Source: an uncultured Bacteroidales bacterium
GTDB lineage: Bacteria > Bacteroidota > Bacteroidia > Bacteroidales > Muribaculaceae
Assembly (NCBI GenBank): GCA_949289215.1
Contig: CASENC010000006.1
Span: 1-54,805, forward strand
Direction of reading: 5' to 3'
DNA: 54,805 nt
Below the pieces are notes generated by a model, which was given only the letters and a program-made list of their open reading frames with translations, made no database searches and was not told the DNA's origin. Positions 1 to 8,146 of the stretch are shown piece by piece. The position numbers and the translations under genes were made by a program. Position 1 is the stretch's first letter, and the number at the start of each line of letters is the position of its first letter.

Positions 1-107
1 CCTCGGCGGAATCGTTCAACGCCAAAATCAAGGCTCTCCGCACACACTTCAGAGGCGTGGGCGACATAGGCTTCTTCATGTTCAGGCTTGCCAAGCTATA
101 TTCCTGA
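1..107 (+). CDS. IS transposase, C-terminal end (ISL3/ISAon1-like), partial
   Basis: The frame beginning at base 3 is open from the window edge and ends with TGA at 105-107, giving the last 34 residues of a protein. The segment SFNAKIKALR...FFMFRLAKLYS resembles the conserved tail of DDE transposases of the ISL3/ISAon1 type common in Bacteroidales, where a Glu-Ser-Phe-Asn block is followed by an alpha-helical end. The transposase would catalyse cut-and-paste movement of the element. The rest lies outside the window, so activity cannot be judged. About 34 bp separate its stop from the point where a DUF1016 reading frame resumes, which fits a short IS right end. Family assignment rests on recall of the tail only. 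Confidence 0.7.
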   Translation, partial: SAESFNAKIKALRTHFRGVGDIGFFMFRLAKLYS

Positions 108-141
108 AATCCCTGCTCCACCAACCGGGAAAATCCGCTGA
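1..141 (+). mobile_element. Right end of an insertion sequence interrupting a DUF1016 gene
   Basis: The transposase stop codon is at 107 and host coding sense restarts near 142. Bases 108-141 should therefore hold the right terminal inverted repeat. The left end is outside the window, so the repeat and the target duplication cannot be matched. The boundary is inferred from where DUF1016-like residues (FFHRGLQALVAVELK, from 145) begin after an in-frame TGA at 139-141. Confidence 0.55.
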
Positions 142-468
142 TCCTTTTTTTTTCATAGAGGTTTACAGGCTCTTGTTGCGGTGGAACTGAAAAAAAGCAA
201 ATTCCACCCCAAAGACCTCGGGCAACTGGAATTCTATTTGGAAGCATTGGACCGTGATGTAAAACGTTCCAATGAGAATCCTTCAATCGGTATTATATTA
301 TGTCCGGAAGCCGACCGAATGGTAGTGGAATATGCTTTAAGCAGAAGCATGAGCCCAACAATGATAGCAGAATACAAACGTATTCTCATGCCACAAGAGC
401 AGATGCAAAAACTACTCAATGAGTTCTGCAATTATTATTTGAATGATAAAAACTTTCCCCAAAGTTAA
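142..468 (+). pseudogene. DUF1016 (YhcG-type) PDDEXK nuclease, C-terminal remnant
   Basis: From 142 the frame reads FFHRGLQALVAVELK and then a block ending in NPSIGIILC. This is the hallmark of the C-terminal nuclease-like domain of DUF1016/YhcG proteins: the VELK part belongs to the PD-(D/E)XK-type core, and the FYLEALDR and ENPSIGIILC motifs follow. Full-length family members have about 330-380 residues with an N-terminal helical domain. Only about 108 residues remain here because the insertion sequence ends immediately upstream. A GTG at 181 could start a 95-residue product, but it lies inside the conserved core and is unlikely to be a real start. DUF1016 genes often travel with type I restriction-modification loci; no such genes are visible here. 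Confidence 0.8.
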
Positions 469-482
469 AATCTCCAACTATT

Positions 483-503
483 AGTGCCGGAATAGGCACT
501 TTT
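483..503 (+). terminator. Short hairpin after the DUF1016 remnant
   Basis: AGTGCC (483-488) pairs with GGCACT (495-500) across a 6-nt loop, followed by four T on the plus strand. It lies between the convergent DUF1016 remnant and the AraC gene ending at 521, so it may serve as a weak terminator. Confidence 0.45.
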
Positions 504-520
504 CCATTAGTGATACGGTA

Positions 521-1396
521 TCAAATTATCACCTTGTGCTTGCGGTAGTTTTCGCGGAACGACTTGGGCGACACCCCTTTCTTACGTTTGAAGATGCGGT
601 TGAAATTCGACACATTGTTAAAACCGCAGTCATAGCATATCTCGGATATCGACATAGTGGTATCAACGAGCTTGCGAGACGCAATCCCAAGGCGTATGTC
701 GATTATGTACTCCGATATAGTCTTGCCCGTCCGCAACTTGAAAAAGCGGCTGAATGCGGTCGGTGTCATGCCGACAAGGTCGGATAGCGTCTGCAACCGT
801 ATGTCGGCACTGTAATGCTCGTTGATATATTCTTCCACTTTTTGCACCCGGCGGCTGTCGGCACTCACCTTGATATGAGAAAACGAACTACTTGACAGCA
901 AGTGGTAGTTACTGTCGATTGACAATTCATACAATATCGACAAAATTTTCATCACGCGATAAAATCCCGATTGCAGCCTGGTAATCTCATCGAGCATTCC
1001 ATATACTTTCATAATGGCAGTCATATCGAATGCAATGCCATACTTGGCATTGTCGAGCATGGAGTGCACACTTTTCAGCTGCTTTTTGTTCAAGAAATTT
1101 TCACCGAAAAGCTCGGGTGAAAACTGCAACGTGATTTCCCTTATGGGACTAGTGGTACAATCACCTTGCTCCCACACGTGTTCAAGGCCGCTGCCTATGA
1201 TAGCAAGGTCATATTCCCCAAGTTCCTCAATCGAATCACCCACCACACGGCGGGCTCCTGCACATTTTTGTACAAAATTCAGTTCTATTTCATCATGTTT
1301 ATGCAATGGATATGTAAACCTGTCTTTGTATCTGTCAACCAAATAAAAACAGTCCTCTTTAGACAATGGTGTTATTTCCGTTATGACTTTATTCAT
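521..1396 (-). CDS. AraC-family transcriptional regulator
   Basis: A 291-residue protein. An N-terminal cupin-like sensor (about residues 15-110, with HKHDEIELNFV typical of the AraC cupin fold) is followed by a linker and a C-terminal double helix-turn-helix (about 190-285). The end shows the family signature: the SDLVGMTPTAFSRFFK recognition region, then ISEICYDCGFNNVSNFNRIFKRKKGVSPKSFR. It would bind DNA and, in this subclass, often controls carbohydrate or stress genes in response to a small ligand. No co-directional target sits next to it. It is convergent with the IS remnant, and recA upstream on the same strand is separated from it by a terminator. The ATG at 1396 starts a normal-length protein. 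The ligand cannot be predicted. Confidence 0.9.
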   Translation of the reverse strand: MNKVITEITPLSKEDCFYLVDRYKDRFTYPLHKHDEIELNFVQKCAGARRVVGDSIEELGEYDLAIIGSGLEHVWEQGDCTTSPIREITLQFSPELFGENFLNKKQLKSVHSMLDNAKYGIAFDMTAIMKVYGMLDEITRLQSGFYRVMKILSILYELSIDSNYHLLSSSSFSHIKVSADSRRVQKVEEYINEHYSADIRLQTLSDLVGMTPTAFSRFFKLRTGKTISEYIIDIRLGIASRKLVDTTMSISEICYDCGFNNVSNFNRIFKRKKGVSPKSFRENYRKHKVII

Positions 1397-1443
1397 GGGT
1401 TTTGTTTTTTATAGTATTATGCCTCTTTATTTTACGAATCCGT

Positions 1444-1478
1444 TTTTCCATGGAAAACGAATCAATTACGCAAATATA
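1444..1478 (-). promoter_or_regulatory. Promoter -7 box and palindrome upstream of the AraC gene
   Basis: On the minus strand 1478-1471 reads TATATTTG, a perfect match to the Bacteroidetes -7 consensus TAnnTTTG. The expected transcription start is near 1464, about 68 bp before the ATG. A perfect 14-bp palindrome TTTTCCATGGAAAA lies at 1444-1457, just downstream of that start, where a bound regulator could block transcription. Autoregulation is inference. The rest of 1397-1635 is AT-rich and shows no gene. Confidence 0.55.
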
Positions 1479-1635
1479 CGTAAAAATATTGAATTTTAAT
1501 CAATTTAAAAATGCAGCTTTCAATAATGATAAAATAATACTACTATAACAATAAAATTTGCTTATTATAGCACAATGCAAACCAACCGGAATATCCCGCC
1601 CGCCTATTATGGAGAAATAAAGCCAATCGCAGATA

Positions 1636-1671
1636 AAGAAACACCCGGTCGCTATTAAGCCTAACCGGGTG
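1636..1671 (-). terminator. Rho-independent terminator of recA
   Basis: CACCCGGT (1642-1649) and ACCGGGTG (1664-1671) form a perfect 8-bp GC-rich stem. On the minus strand the stem is followed by TTTCTTT, and it lies about 20 bp after the recA stop codon. Confidence 0.85.
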
Positions 1672-1692
1672 AAATGTATTGCTTATTTTCAA

Positions 1693-2793
1693 TCATGCCT
1701 TGGCTTCTTTCATCGCAGCCATGATTTTGCTTTCAAGTTCTTCGGCGAGTTCAGGATTGTCGGCTATGGTGCGCTTGGCGGCATCGCGGCCTTGCCCCAG
1801 CTTGGTGTCGCCATAAGAGAACCATGCACCGCTCTTTTTCACAATGCCATATTCCACGCCAAGGTCCACAATCTCACCTGTCTTAGAAATACCTTCACCG
1901 AAAAGTATTTCAAATTCAGCCTTGCGGAACGGTGGCGCAACCTTGTTCTTAACCACTTTCACACGTGTCATGTTGCCAAGTATGTTTTCACCATCTTTCA
2001 CCTGCCCCGTGCGGCGAATGTCAAGACGCACCGACGAATAGAACTTCAATGCATTGCCGCCGGTGGTGGTTTCGGGATTGCCGAACATCACACCTATCTT
2101 CTCGCGCAGCTGGTTGATGAATATGCACGTGGTATTGGTCTTTGATATGGTGGAAGTGAGTTTGCGCAATGCCTGCGACATTAACCGTGCCTGCAATCCC
2201 ACCTTGTTATCGCCCATGTCTCCTTCTATTTCATTCTTCGGCGTAAGGGCTGCCACCGAGTCGATTACAATAATATCGATGGCCGACGAGCGGATAAGTT
2301 GGTCGGCAATCTCAAGAGCCTGTTCTCCGTTATCGGGCTGCGCAATCCACAAGTTGTTGACATCGACGCCGAGTTTCTCGGCATAAAAACGGTCGAATGC
2401 GTGTTCGGCATCGATAATGGCGGCAATGCCACCCTGCTTTTGCGCCTCGGCTATGGCATGAATGGCAAGTGTGGTCTTACCCGACGACTCAGGACCGAAA
2501 ATTTCGATTATGCGTCCGCGAGGGTAGCCGCCCACACCAAGTGCATAATCAAGCCCTATGGAACCTGTGGGAATAACGGCAATATCCTCGATTTTCTCAT
2601 CGCCAAGTTTCATTATAGCACCACGACCGAACGACTTGTCGATTTTATCCATGGCCACCTGCAATGCCTTCAATTTTTCTTCAGGCACAGGCACACGGCC
2701 GAATTTCAACGTTTCTTGCTGTCCTTGCTGCCCGTCGGCTTGCGGCATATCGGCAGCGGTATCTTTTGATTTCTTATCAGCCATATGTGACAT
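1693..2793 (-). CDS. recA: Recombinase A
   Basis: A 366-residue RecA that forms filaments on single-stranded DNA and drives ATP-dependent strand exchange in recombinational repair; it also acts as the SOS co-protease. Visible motifs are Walker [10 protein letters not shown] at residues 100-108, the IIDAEHAFD segment, the Walker B stretch [12 protein letters not shown], and the loop-2 region with [22 protein letters not shown]. The N-terminus carries a polar, Gln-rich extension before the conserved core at about residue 35, and an alternative ATG at 2784 (MADKK) is equally plausible. The gene follows bcp with a 4-bp gap, so both are probably transcribed from the promoter upstream of bcp. A strong terminator lies immediately downstream. 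No SOS-like box is evident. Confidence 0.98.
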   Translation of the reverse strand: MSHMADKKSKDTAADMPQADGQQGQQETLKFGRVPVPEEKLKALQVAMDKIDKSFGRGAIMKLGDEKIEDIAVIPTGSIGLDYALGVGGYPRGRIIEIFGPESSGKTTLAIHAIAEAQKQGGIAAIIDAEHAFDRFYAEKLGVDVNNLWIAQPDNGEQALEIADQLIRSSAIDIIVIDSVAALTPKNEIEGDMGDNKVGLQARLMSQALRKLTSTISKTNTTCIFINQLREKIGVMFGNPETTTGGNALKFYSSVRLDIRRTGQVKDGENILGNMTRVKVVKNKVAPPFRKAEFEILFGEGISKTGEIVDLGVEYGIVKKSGAWFSYGDTKLGQGRDAAKRTIADNPELAEELESKIMAAMKEAKA

Positions 2794-2797
2794 TTAT

Positions 2798-3250
2798 TTA
2801 TTTCTTCAAATTAAGTATTTGATTGGCGGCATCCTTGGTATTGACCTTGGTGATTATGTCGGCCACGCGCCCTTCTTCATCGATAAGGAAAGTTGTGCGC
2901 ACCGTACCCATACTTTCTCGCCCGCACATTTTTTTCAACTGCCACACGCCAAATGCCTTGTTAAGTTCAAGGTCGGTATCGGCAATCAGCGGGAACGGCA
3001 ATGAATGCTTTTCGGCAAACTTCTTATGCGAAGCGGCCGAATCCTTACTCACTCCCACTATGGCATAACCGGCAGCCAGCAATTCGCCATAGCCTGCCGC
3101 AAGGCTGCAAGCCTCGGCCGTGCAACCGGGAGTGTTGTCCTTGGGATAAAAATAAATCACGAGCTTCTTGCCGGCAAAGTCGGCAGCTTTTATTTCATTA
3201 CCCTCGGCATCAAAGCCAAGCACATCGGGTATCTTATCTCCTATTTCCAT
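2798..3250 (-). CDS. bcp: Thiol peroxidase, Bcp-type peroxiredoxin
   Basis: A 150-residue peroxiredoxin of the PrxQ/BCP subfamily that reduces H2O2 and organic hydroperoxides using thioredoxin. The motif YPKDNTPGCTAEAC shows the peroxidatic Cys43 and, five residues on, the resolving Cys48, the arrangement of atypical 2-Cys BCP enzymes. The downstream VSKDSAASHKKF and FLIDEEGRV blocks are also family-typical. No signal peptide is seen, so it is cytoplasmic. It is first gene of a bcp-recA pair, which places oxidative-stress defence and DNA repair in one transcript. Confidence 0.95.
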   Translation of the reverse strand: MEIGDKIPDVLGFDAEGNEIKAADFAGKKLVIYFYPKDNTPGCTAEACSLAAGYGELLAAGYAIVGVSKDSAASHKKFAEKHSLPFPLIADTDLELNKAFGVWQLKKMCGRESMGTVRTTFLIDEEGRVADIITKVNTKDAANQILNLKK

Positions 3251-3278
3251 AAATACAATTGTTGTTTTAATCGTTTTG

Positions 3279-3309
3279 TAAAGATAATGCTAAACATCGG
3301 CAATACAAA
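3279..3309 (-). promoter_or_regulatory. Promoter of bcp-recA
   Basis: On the minus strand a TTTG -33 box (3309-3306) is followed after 19 bp by TATCTTTA (3286-3279), matching the TAnnTTTG -7 box at 7 of 8 positions. The ATG of bcp is about 28 bp downstream of the -7 box. Confidence 0.7.
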
Positions 3310-3392
3310 ATGCCATTCATGCTTTCATGCTGCAAAATTACAGCCACACCGGGCAATATCGGTGCCCACATATCATAATAATAGCAAAAACA

Positions 3393-4031
3393 TCACCACT
3401 CAAACCCGGCAGTCACTCCGATGCTGTTGAGCGATATGCCATCATAACGGTTGTGATAGCAATAATCGTCATAGTCATAATACCGCTGTTGGATAAGGCC
3501 GTAGCTCACACCTACGTTAAATGCCGACTTTGCGCCAAGCGCAAACCTCAACCCGATGCTGCAATTGAGGTAAAAGCAAAATTCATTGTCGATGATGCCA
3601 TTGCCTATGGTAATATAGTCATCGCCCACAAGGAAAGCCACCCCCGTCTTGCAATCGAAGAAAAAAGATATGGCACTGCGGCCCGAATAGCGAAAGTCGA
3701 GGAACAGTGGTACCATATAGGCATTGTCCGACACTTCAAGGTCGGCATCCCACCGTGTGGGGTGCTCCACAGTTTCGGTTTTCAAGACATCGACACCTGC
3801 GCCCAAGCCTGCAAATATTCTGCCGTTACTCACTCCATGCGATGTGGTCGCCTCGAATTTGTTGGCCTTGTAATAACCCACACCCGCCGAATAACCGACA
3901 TCAACATAGCCGTTATAGGAAAACAACGACAACGATTGCTGGGTTTGCGCAAATTGCATCAAGTCGGAAAACTGCGCTTGCGCCGACATCGCCGCCACAA
4001 CCGACAAAATAATGGTTAACAGCTTTTTCAT
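3393..4031 (-). CDS. Small exported beta-barrel-like protein
   Basis: About 212 residues from the ATG at 4031; a second ATG at 4040 would add MYV. The N-terminus MKKLLTIILSVVAAMSAQAQ is a clear Sec signal peptide, probably cut after Ala-Gln-Ala. The mature part consists of alternating hydrophobic and polar residues with many Gly and aromatic positions (for example YNGYVDVGYSAGVGYY and FNVGVSYGLIQQRYYDYDDY) and ends in VTAGFEW. A terminal aromatic residue after such strands is characteristic of outer-membrane barrels, and an 8- to 10-stranded barrel of the PorT/OmpX size class fits. No specific family is recognised. It follows pyrC with a 37-bp gap and may be read through from it. Confidence 0.7.
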   Translation of the reverse strand: MKKLLTIILSVVAAMSAQAQFSDLMQFAQTQQSLSLFSYNGYVDVGYSAGVGYYKANKFEATTSHGVSNGRIFAGLGAGVDVLKTETVEHPTRWDADLEVSDNAYMVPLFLDFRYSGRSAISFFFDCKTGVAFLVGDDYITIGNGIIDNEFCFYLNCSIGLRFALGAKSAFNVGVSYGLIQQRYYDYDDYCYHNRYDGISLNSIGVTAGFEW

Positions 4032-4068
4032 GACATACAAAAACAGTGTGATTGGTGGAAAAATAACT

Positions 4069-5424
4069 TTAACTGAACCTCATGCGCCGCCCGTGAGGTT
4101 TTTCATCGAAGACACCATCGGAATAGACTTCGGCCCCGTTCACAAATGTCCTTACCACACGGTTATGGAACGTGGTGCCGACAAATGGCGACCAGCCGCA
4201 ACGCGAAACCACATCTTGCTGTGTAACGGTAAAGGCGGCTTCTGAATCTATGATGGCGATATCGGCATGATAGCCGGGTCGCAGGAAACCTCGGCGATCG
4301 ATACGGTAAAGCCGAGCCGGGGCATGACACATTTTATCCACAACTTGCTCAACTGTAAACACGCCTTCACGTGCCATTTCAAGCATGGCAACAAGCGAAA
4401 ATTGCACAAGCGGCATTCCCGATGCGGCCTTCAAGCAATTACCCTGCTTTTCCTGCCATAGGTGCGGAGCATGGTCGGTAGCCACTATGTCGATTGCACC
4501 ACTGCGCAAGGCTTCACGCAGGGCATCACGATCGGCGGCGGTTTTTATCGCGGGATTACACTTTATCATGTTTCCAAGACTGGCATAATCTTCATCGCAA
4601 AACCACAAGTGGTGCACACACACCTCGGCAGTTATGCGTTTGTCGGCAAGCGGCGTACGACTGTCGAAAAGCGGCAATTCGCGAGCCGTGGACAAGTGCA
4701 ACACGTGCAACCTGGTTCCGTAACGGGAGGCACGTTCCACCGCACGAGCCGTGGACACATAGCAGGCCTCGGCATCGCGAATGAGCGGATGATACTCTAC
4801 CGGGAGATCGTCACCTCGCTCGGCCACATACCGGGCACGGTTGGCGGCTATGGTCGCTTCATCTTCGGAGTGCACGGCAATCAAAGCCGGAACTTCGGCA
4901 AAAAGCCTATGCAACGCCTCAGGGTCGCTCACAAGCATATTACCCGTGGAACTGCCCAGGAACGCCTTCACTCCGCACGTCTTGGAATAATCCACGTCGA
5001 GCAAAGTATCGATATTGTCGTTGGTGGCACCTATGAAAAAACTGAAATTGGCTAACGACACGTCGGCGGCATGGCGATATTTCGCCTCAAGCAGCTCGAC
5101 TGAAGTTGTAGGCGGCACCACATTGGGCATATCCATATATGAAGTAACACCTCCCGCCACTGCGGCACGCGACTCGGTGTATATGTCGGCCTTGTGCGTC
5201 AATCCCGGGTCGCGAAAGTGAACCTGGTCGTCAATTACACCGGGAATTGCGAGGCAACCTTTCAAATCGATACATTTTCCGCACGAAGCACGTGCGGCAT
5301 CATCGGGCGTACCATGCCCCACACAGGCAATTGTCTCCCCCTCGATGACTATATACCCCGGGAACCGTTCACCTTCGTTGACGATGATTGCATTATGCAG
5401 CAATGTGCGACCGTTTGTATTCAT
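4069..5424 (-). CDS. pyrC: Dihydroorotase (class I)
   Basis: A 451-residue amidohydrolase that would cyclise N-carbamoyl-aspartate to dihydroorotate in pyrimidine synthesis. Motifs: DDQVHFRDPG at residues 65-74, the carboxylated-lysine site GVKAFLGSS (Lys153), HSED (His185), VLHLSTA (His243) and DHAPH (Asp317). The usual class I metal motif is His-x-His; here it reads Gln67-Val-His69, so the first His is replaced. I recall the same DDQVHF form in other Bacteroidetes enzymes, so it is probably a lineage variant rather than a dead enzyme. Its ATG shares one base with the stop of the upstream glycosyltransferase (TAATG), suggesting translational coupling. Allantoinase or hydantoinase activity is less likely given the overall pattern. 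Confidence 0.9.
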   Translation of the reverse strand: MNTNGRTLLHNAIIVNEGERFPGYIVIEGETIACVGHGTPDDAARASCGKCIDLKGCLAIPGVIDDQVHFRDPGLTHKADIYTESRAAVAGGVTSYMDMPNVVPPTTSVELLEAKYRHAADVSLANFSFFIGATNDNIDTLLDVDYSKTCGVKAFLGSSTGNMLVSDPEALHRLFAEVPALIAVHSEDEATIAANRARYVAERGDDLPVEYHPLIRDAEACYVSTARAVERASRYGTRLHVLHLSTARELPLFDSRTPLADKRITAEVCVHHLWFCDEDYASLGNMIKCNPAIKTAADRDALREALRSGAIDIVATDHAPHLWQEKQGNCLKAASGMPLVQFSLVAMLEMAREGVFTVEQVVDKMCHAPARLYRIDRRGFLRPGYHADIAIIDSEAAFTVTQQDVVSRCGWSPFVGTTFHNRVVRTFVNGAEVYSDGVFDEKPHGRRMRFS

Positions 5425-6185
5425 TATTTCAATTTTTTACGTTTGAATTTAGGATTAAACCAACTCGACACCTTCAACTGTATAACGCCAAACAATGCCT
5501 CGCCGAATATACTGGTATTCATCTTGCTGGTCCCAAGCACGCGGTTGACAAATATAATAGGCACTTCCACTATATTGAATCCGAGCTTGTAGGCCGTGAA
5601 TTTCATCTCTATTTGGAACGCATACCCCTTGAAATGAATCTTGTCGAGGTCGATTGTCTCAAGCACACAACGGCGGTAGCACACAAACCCTGCCGTGGTA
5701 TCACGCACGTGCATACCTGTTATAAGTCTCACATACGCACTGGCATAATACGACATCATCACGCGACCCATGGGCCAGTTCACAACATTAACGCCCGAAA
5801 TGTAACGCGACCCGATTGCAACGTCGGCCCCTTGCTCGGCACAAGCCTTGTGCAACGGTATCAAATCTTTCGGGTTATGGCTGAAATCGGCATCCATCTC
5901 GGTGATATATTCGTAACCGGCATCGAGCGCCCATTTAAACCCGGTAATATAAGCCGTGCCCAACCCCTGCTTGCCCGGACGCTGCAACAAGTGCAGCCGT
6001 CCGGCATGGGACTGCTGTTTCTCTTTCACAATCGCGGCAGTGCCGTCGGGCGAATTATCGTCGATGACAAGTATATCGAAGTCATATTCCAACTTAAACA
6101 CGGCTTCGATGATATTGGCGATATTTTCTTTTTCATTATAAGTCGGGATAATCACCAGGCTATCCGACCCTCTGTTTTCTAACAT
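5424..6185 (-). CDS. Polyprenol-phosphate mannosyltransferase (GT2, Dpm1-like)
   Basis: A 253-residue family 2 glycosyltransferase. The N-terminus SLVIIPTYNEKENI, the VIDDNSPDGT nucleotide-binding block and the DAD metal motif (residues 98-100, in ITEMDADFSHNP) match soluble dolichyl/polyprenyl-phosphate beta-mannose synthases, as does the C-terminal FQIEMKFTAYKLGFNIVEVPI. The enzyme would move a hexose from a nucleotide sugar to undecaprenyl phosphate at the inner face of the cytoplasmic membrane. No C-terminal membrane anchor is present. The gene is first in the GT2-pyrC(-barrel protein) transcript and overlaps pyrC by one base. The donor sugar (GDP-mannose or UDP-glucose) cannot be fixed from sequence. 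Confidence 0.88.
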   Translation of the reverse strand: MLENRGSDSLVIIPTYNEKENIANIIEAVFKLEYDFDILVIDDNSPDGTAAIVKEKQQSHAGRLHLLQRPGKQGLGTAYITGFKWALDAGYEYITEMDADFSHNPKDLIPLHKACAEQGADVAIGSRYISGVNVVNWPMGRVMMSYYASAYVRLITGMHVRDTTAGFVCYRRCVLETIDLDKIHFKGYAFQIEMKFTAYKLGFNIVEVPIIFVNRVLGTSKMNTSIFGEALFGVIQLKVSSWFNPKFKRKKLK

Positions 6186-6213
6186 CTATGTGCTGTTTTA
6201 TGGCTTGATAGCA

Positions 6214-6221
6214 CAAAAATA
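6214..6221 (-). promoter_or_regulatory. -7 promoter box upstream of GT2-pyrC
   Basis: Minus-strand TATTTTTG matches TAnnTTTG and lies 29 bp before the start codon at 6185. No good TTTG is seen at the ideal -33 distance. Confidence 0.5.
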
Positions 6222-6253
6222 ATCTATTCCCCCGTCATTAAGAAAAAATCACG

Positions 6254-6309
6254 CATTTTTATTTGCCATGCAACCGGTCGGACATAGCGCATTTTTATGC
6301 CGTGCAACA
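6254..6309 (+). repeat. Two direct repeats upstream of the MarR promoter
   Basis: GCATTTTTAT followed by TGCC and TGCAAC occurs at 6254-6275 and again at 6290-6309, a 36-bp period. Each copy contains a small dyad (TTGC-N3-GCAA in the first, ATGC-N3-GCAA in the second). They lie in the divergent GT2/MarR spacer, 40-100 bp upstream of the MarR -7 box, and are candidates for regulator binding sites. Confidence 0.55.
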
Positions 6310-6349
6310 TAAAAATGGTTCAATATTTTACTATTTCAGAATTATGACA

Positions 6350-6357
6350 TAACTTTG
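6350..6357 (+). promoter_or_regulatory. -7 promoter box of the MarR-efflux operon
   Basis: TAACTTTG is a perfect TAnnTTTG box 44 bp before the ATG at 6401. The -33 region is AT-rich without a clear TTTG. Confidence 0.6.
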
Positions 6358-6400
6358 CAGCCCGAAAAAAGATTGTAAAAAATAACGCACATTGGTTTAT

Positions 6401-6838
6401 ATGGATGGAGCCGAAGCACGCAAGTTAGCACACATCGTAATTCGCACTCGCAGAGCTTTCAAGCAGGCCATCTGCAAGTCGATAAAACAACACGGTATCG
6501 ACCTCACATTCGAAATGCTGCAAGTGATGAACAGTTTGTGGCAAGAGGAGGGAGTAAGCCAGCAAATGCTTGCCGAGCGCGTGGCCAAGAACAAGGCAAG
6601 CCTTACAAACCTGCTCACAAGGCTTGAAGAAAAGGGATACATATTCCGCCGCGAATGTACAGCCGACCGCCGCAATAAGCGCGTGCACCTCACCGCCAAG
6701 GGCAAGGAGCTGCAAACAACCGTGCAACCGGCCATCGACGAGGTGTATGTGTATGTGGAAAAGACACTCGGCATCGATAACATAAGGATTAATCAAAATT
6801 TATTCACCCGGTTATATGGCATTGTCGAAGATTATTAA
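6401..6838 (+). CDS. MarR-family transcriptional regulator
   Basis: A 145-residue winged-helix protein from the ATG at 6401; the frame extends upstream to a TTG at 6392. The core VSQQMLAERVAKNKASLTNL is the recognition-helix region, and DRRNKRVHLTAKGKEL is the MarR wing signature (Asp-Arg-Arg). MarR dimers usually repress adjacent efflux genes and release DNA when phenolic or drug ligands bind. The gene heads an operon with a TolC-like channel, whose start overlaps it by 23 bp, then an EmrA-like adaptor and an MFS pump. A role as the local efflux repressor is therefore likely. The direct repeats at 6254-6309 are possible operators. Confidence 0.92.
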   Translation: MDGAEARKLAHIVIRTRRAFKQAICKSIKQHGIDLTFEMLQVMNSLWQEEGVSQQMLAERVAKNKASLTNLLTRLEEKGYIFRRECTADRRNKRVHLTAKGKELQTTVQPAIDEVYVYVEKTLGIDNIRINQNLFTRLYGIVEDY

Positions 6839-8135
6839 AATACTGCTGCCTGCAATAATAATGATTGCCGCGCAGAGCAACATTGCCGCAGCTGCAGGGC
6901 AGATGTTCCTTACGGTTGACAGCCTTCTCAGCTTAGGCATCGACAACAACCTTCAATTGCGTGCCTCAGCCTTGCAGCAGCGCATGGCACTGGAGCGCAC
7001 CAAGGCTGCAAGAAAAGAATTGTTACCCGAAGTTACTGTGGGCATTCAAGCCGGTTATTTGGGGCAACCCACCGTGTTTGAATCGGGATTGTCTGGTGCC
7101 ACACACCCCGAGTCACCCAATTGGCAGCAAAGCTACGCAGTGGAAGTTACACAACCGCTATATCACGGAGGCCGGTTGCGCACGGCAATCAGGAAAAGCG
7201 ACATTGAACACACCATCGCCACGCTGCAAACAGCCGATGGCGAAGCCGACGTGAAACTTGCTTTACTGCAACAATACATGACGTTGTTCAGCTATTACAA
7301 GCAACGCGACGTATTACAACGCAACATCGAAGAGTCGGAAATACGCCTGAAAGACATTCGAAAAATGAAAGAGGAAGGCCTCATCACCAACAACGATGTG
7401 CTGCGAAGCGAACTGCAACTCACCACCGACCGGCTGTCGCTCACCGAGGCCGAAAACAACATTGCCCTTGCTTCGATGCAACTGGATATCCTACTGGGGC
7501 TTGACGAGTCTCTGTTAATAATTCCCGACACCACGCTGCTTGAAAAAGCAATCACGCTCACCGACTACGAGACTTGCATCGACGATGCCTACCGCAACAA
7601 TCCCAAAATGCAACTTGCCCGCCAACAAACGGCATTGGCAAAAAATGAAACGCAAGCCGCACTCAACGAATACTTGCCACAAGTATCGCTATATGCAGGC
7701 AACACACTGGCGCGACCTATTACACGCACCATGGCCGACCGATTCAACAACAGTTGGAACATAGGTGTACGCATAACCTACTCGTTATCGTCGCTTTACA
7801 AGAACCGTAGCAACGTGGGCGAACGGCGTGGCAACGAACTGTTCTTCCAAAACGAGGAAGAGCGTCTCAAGCAACAATTGCGAATGACCATACGCGAAGC
7901 ATACCTCGACCACATCGAGGCTGTCGAGCGGGTGGAAGCACTTAACTTGTCGGTAAGGCAGGCCCGCGAAAACTTCCGTATCGTACAAAACCGGTACCTC
8001 GGGCAGCTGGCCATACTCACCGATCTGCTCGATGCCAACAGCGTACTGCTATCGGCCGAACTGGAATTGACTGTGGCACGGGTTACGGTCATATATACTT
8101 ATTATGAATTGCTTAATGCCTGTGGGCGTTTATAA
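6816..8135 (+). CDS. TolC-family outer-membrane efflux channel
   Basis: 439 residues with a signal peptide (hydrophobic to about residue 25, cut near AAAAGQ). Two related helical halves follow, each with the long coiled-coil pattern of TolC: the LSLGIDNNLQLRASALQQRMALERTKAARKE start and the repeat opening with NNPKMQLARQQTALAKNETQAALNEYLPQVSLYAG. It would form the trimeric outer-membrane exit duct for the EmrA/MFS pump encoded next. Its ATG lies inside the end of the MarR gene, indicating coupling. It lacks a lipobox, unlike the OprM-type channel at 28237. Confidence 0.9.
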   Translation: MALSKIIKILLPAIIMIAAQSNIAAAAGQMFLTVDSLLSLGIDNNLQLRASALQQRMALERTKAARKELLPEVTVGIQAGYLGQPTVFESGLSGATHPESPNWQQSYAVEVTQPLYHGGRLRTAIRKSDIEHTIATLQTADGEADVKLALLQQYMTLFSYYKQRDVLQRNIEESEIRLKDIRKMKEEGLITNNDVLRSELQLTTDRLSLTEAENNIALASMQLDILLGLDESLLIIPDTTLLEKAITLTDYETCIDDAYRNNPKMQLARQQTALAKNETQAALNEYLPQVSLYAGNTLARPITRTMADRFNNSWNIGVRITYSLSSLYKNRSNVGERRGNELFFQNEEERLKQQLRMTIREAYLDHIEAVERVEALNLSVRQARENFRIVQNRYLGQLAILTDLLDANSVLLSAELELTVARVTVIYTYYELLNACGRL

Positions 8136-8146
8136 AACAAGATATT

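Noticed and set aside
1669-2769. Frames antisense to recA (158, 110 and 156 codons)
   Set aside because: recA is unambiguous on the minus strand; these are shadows.
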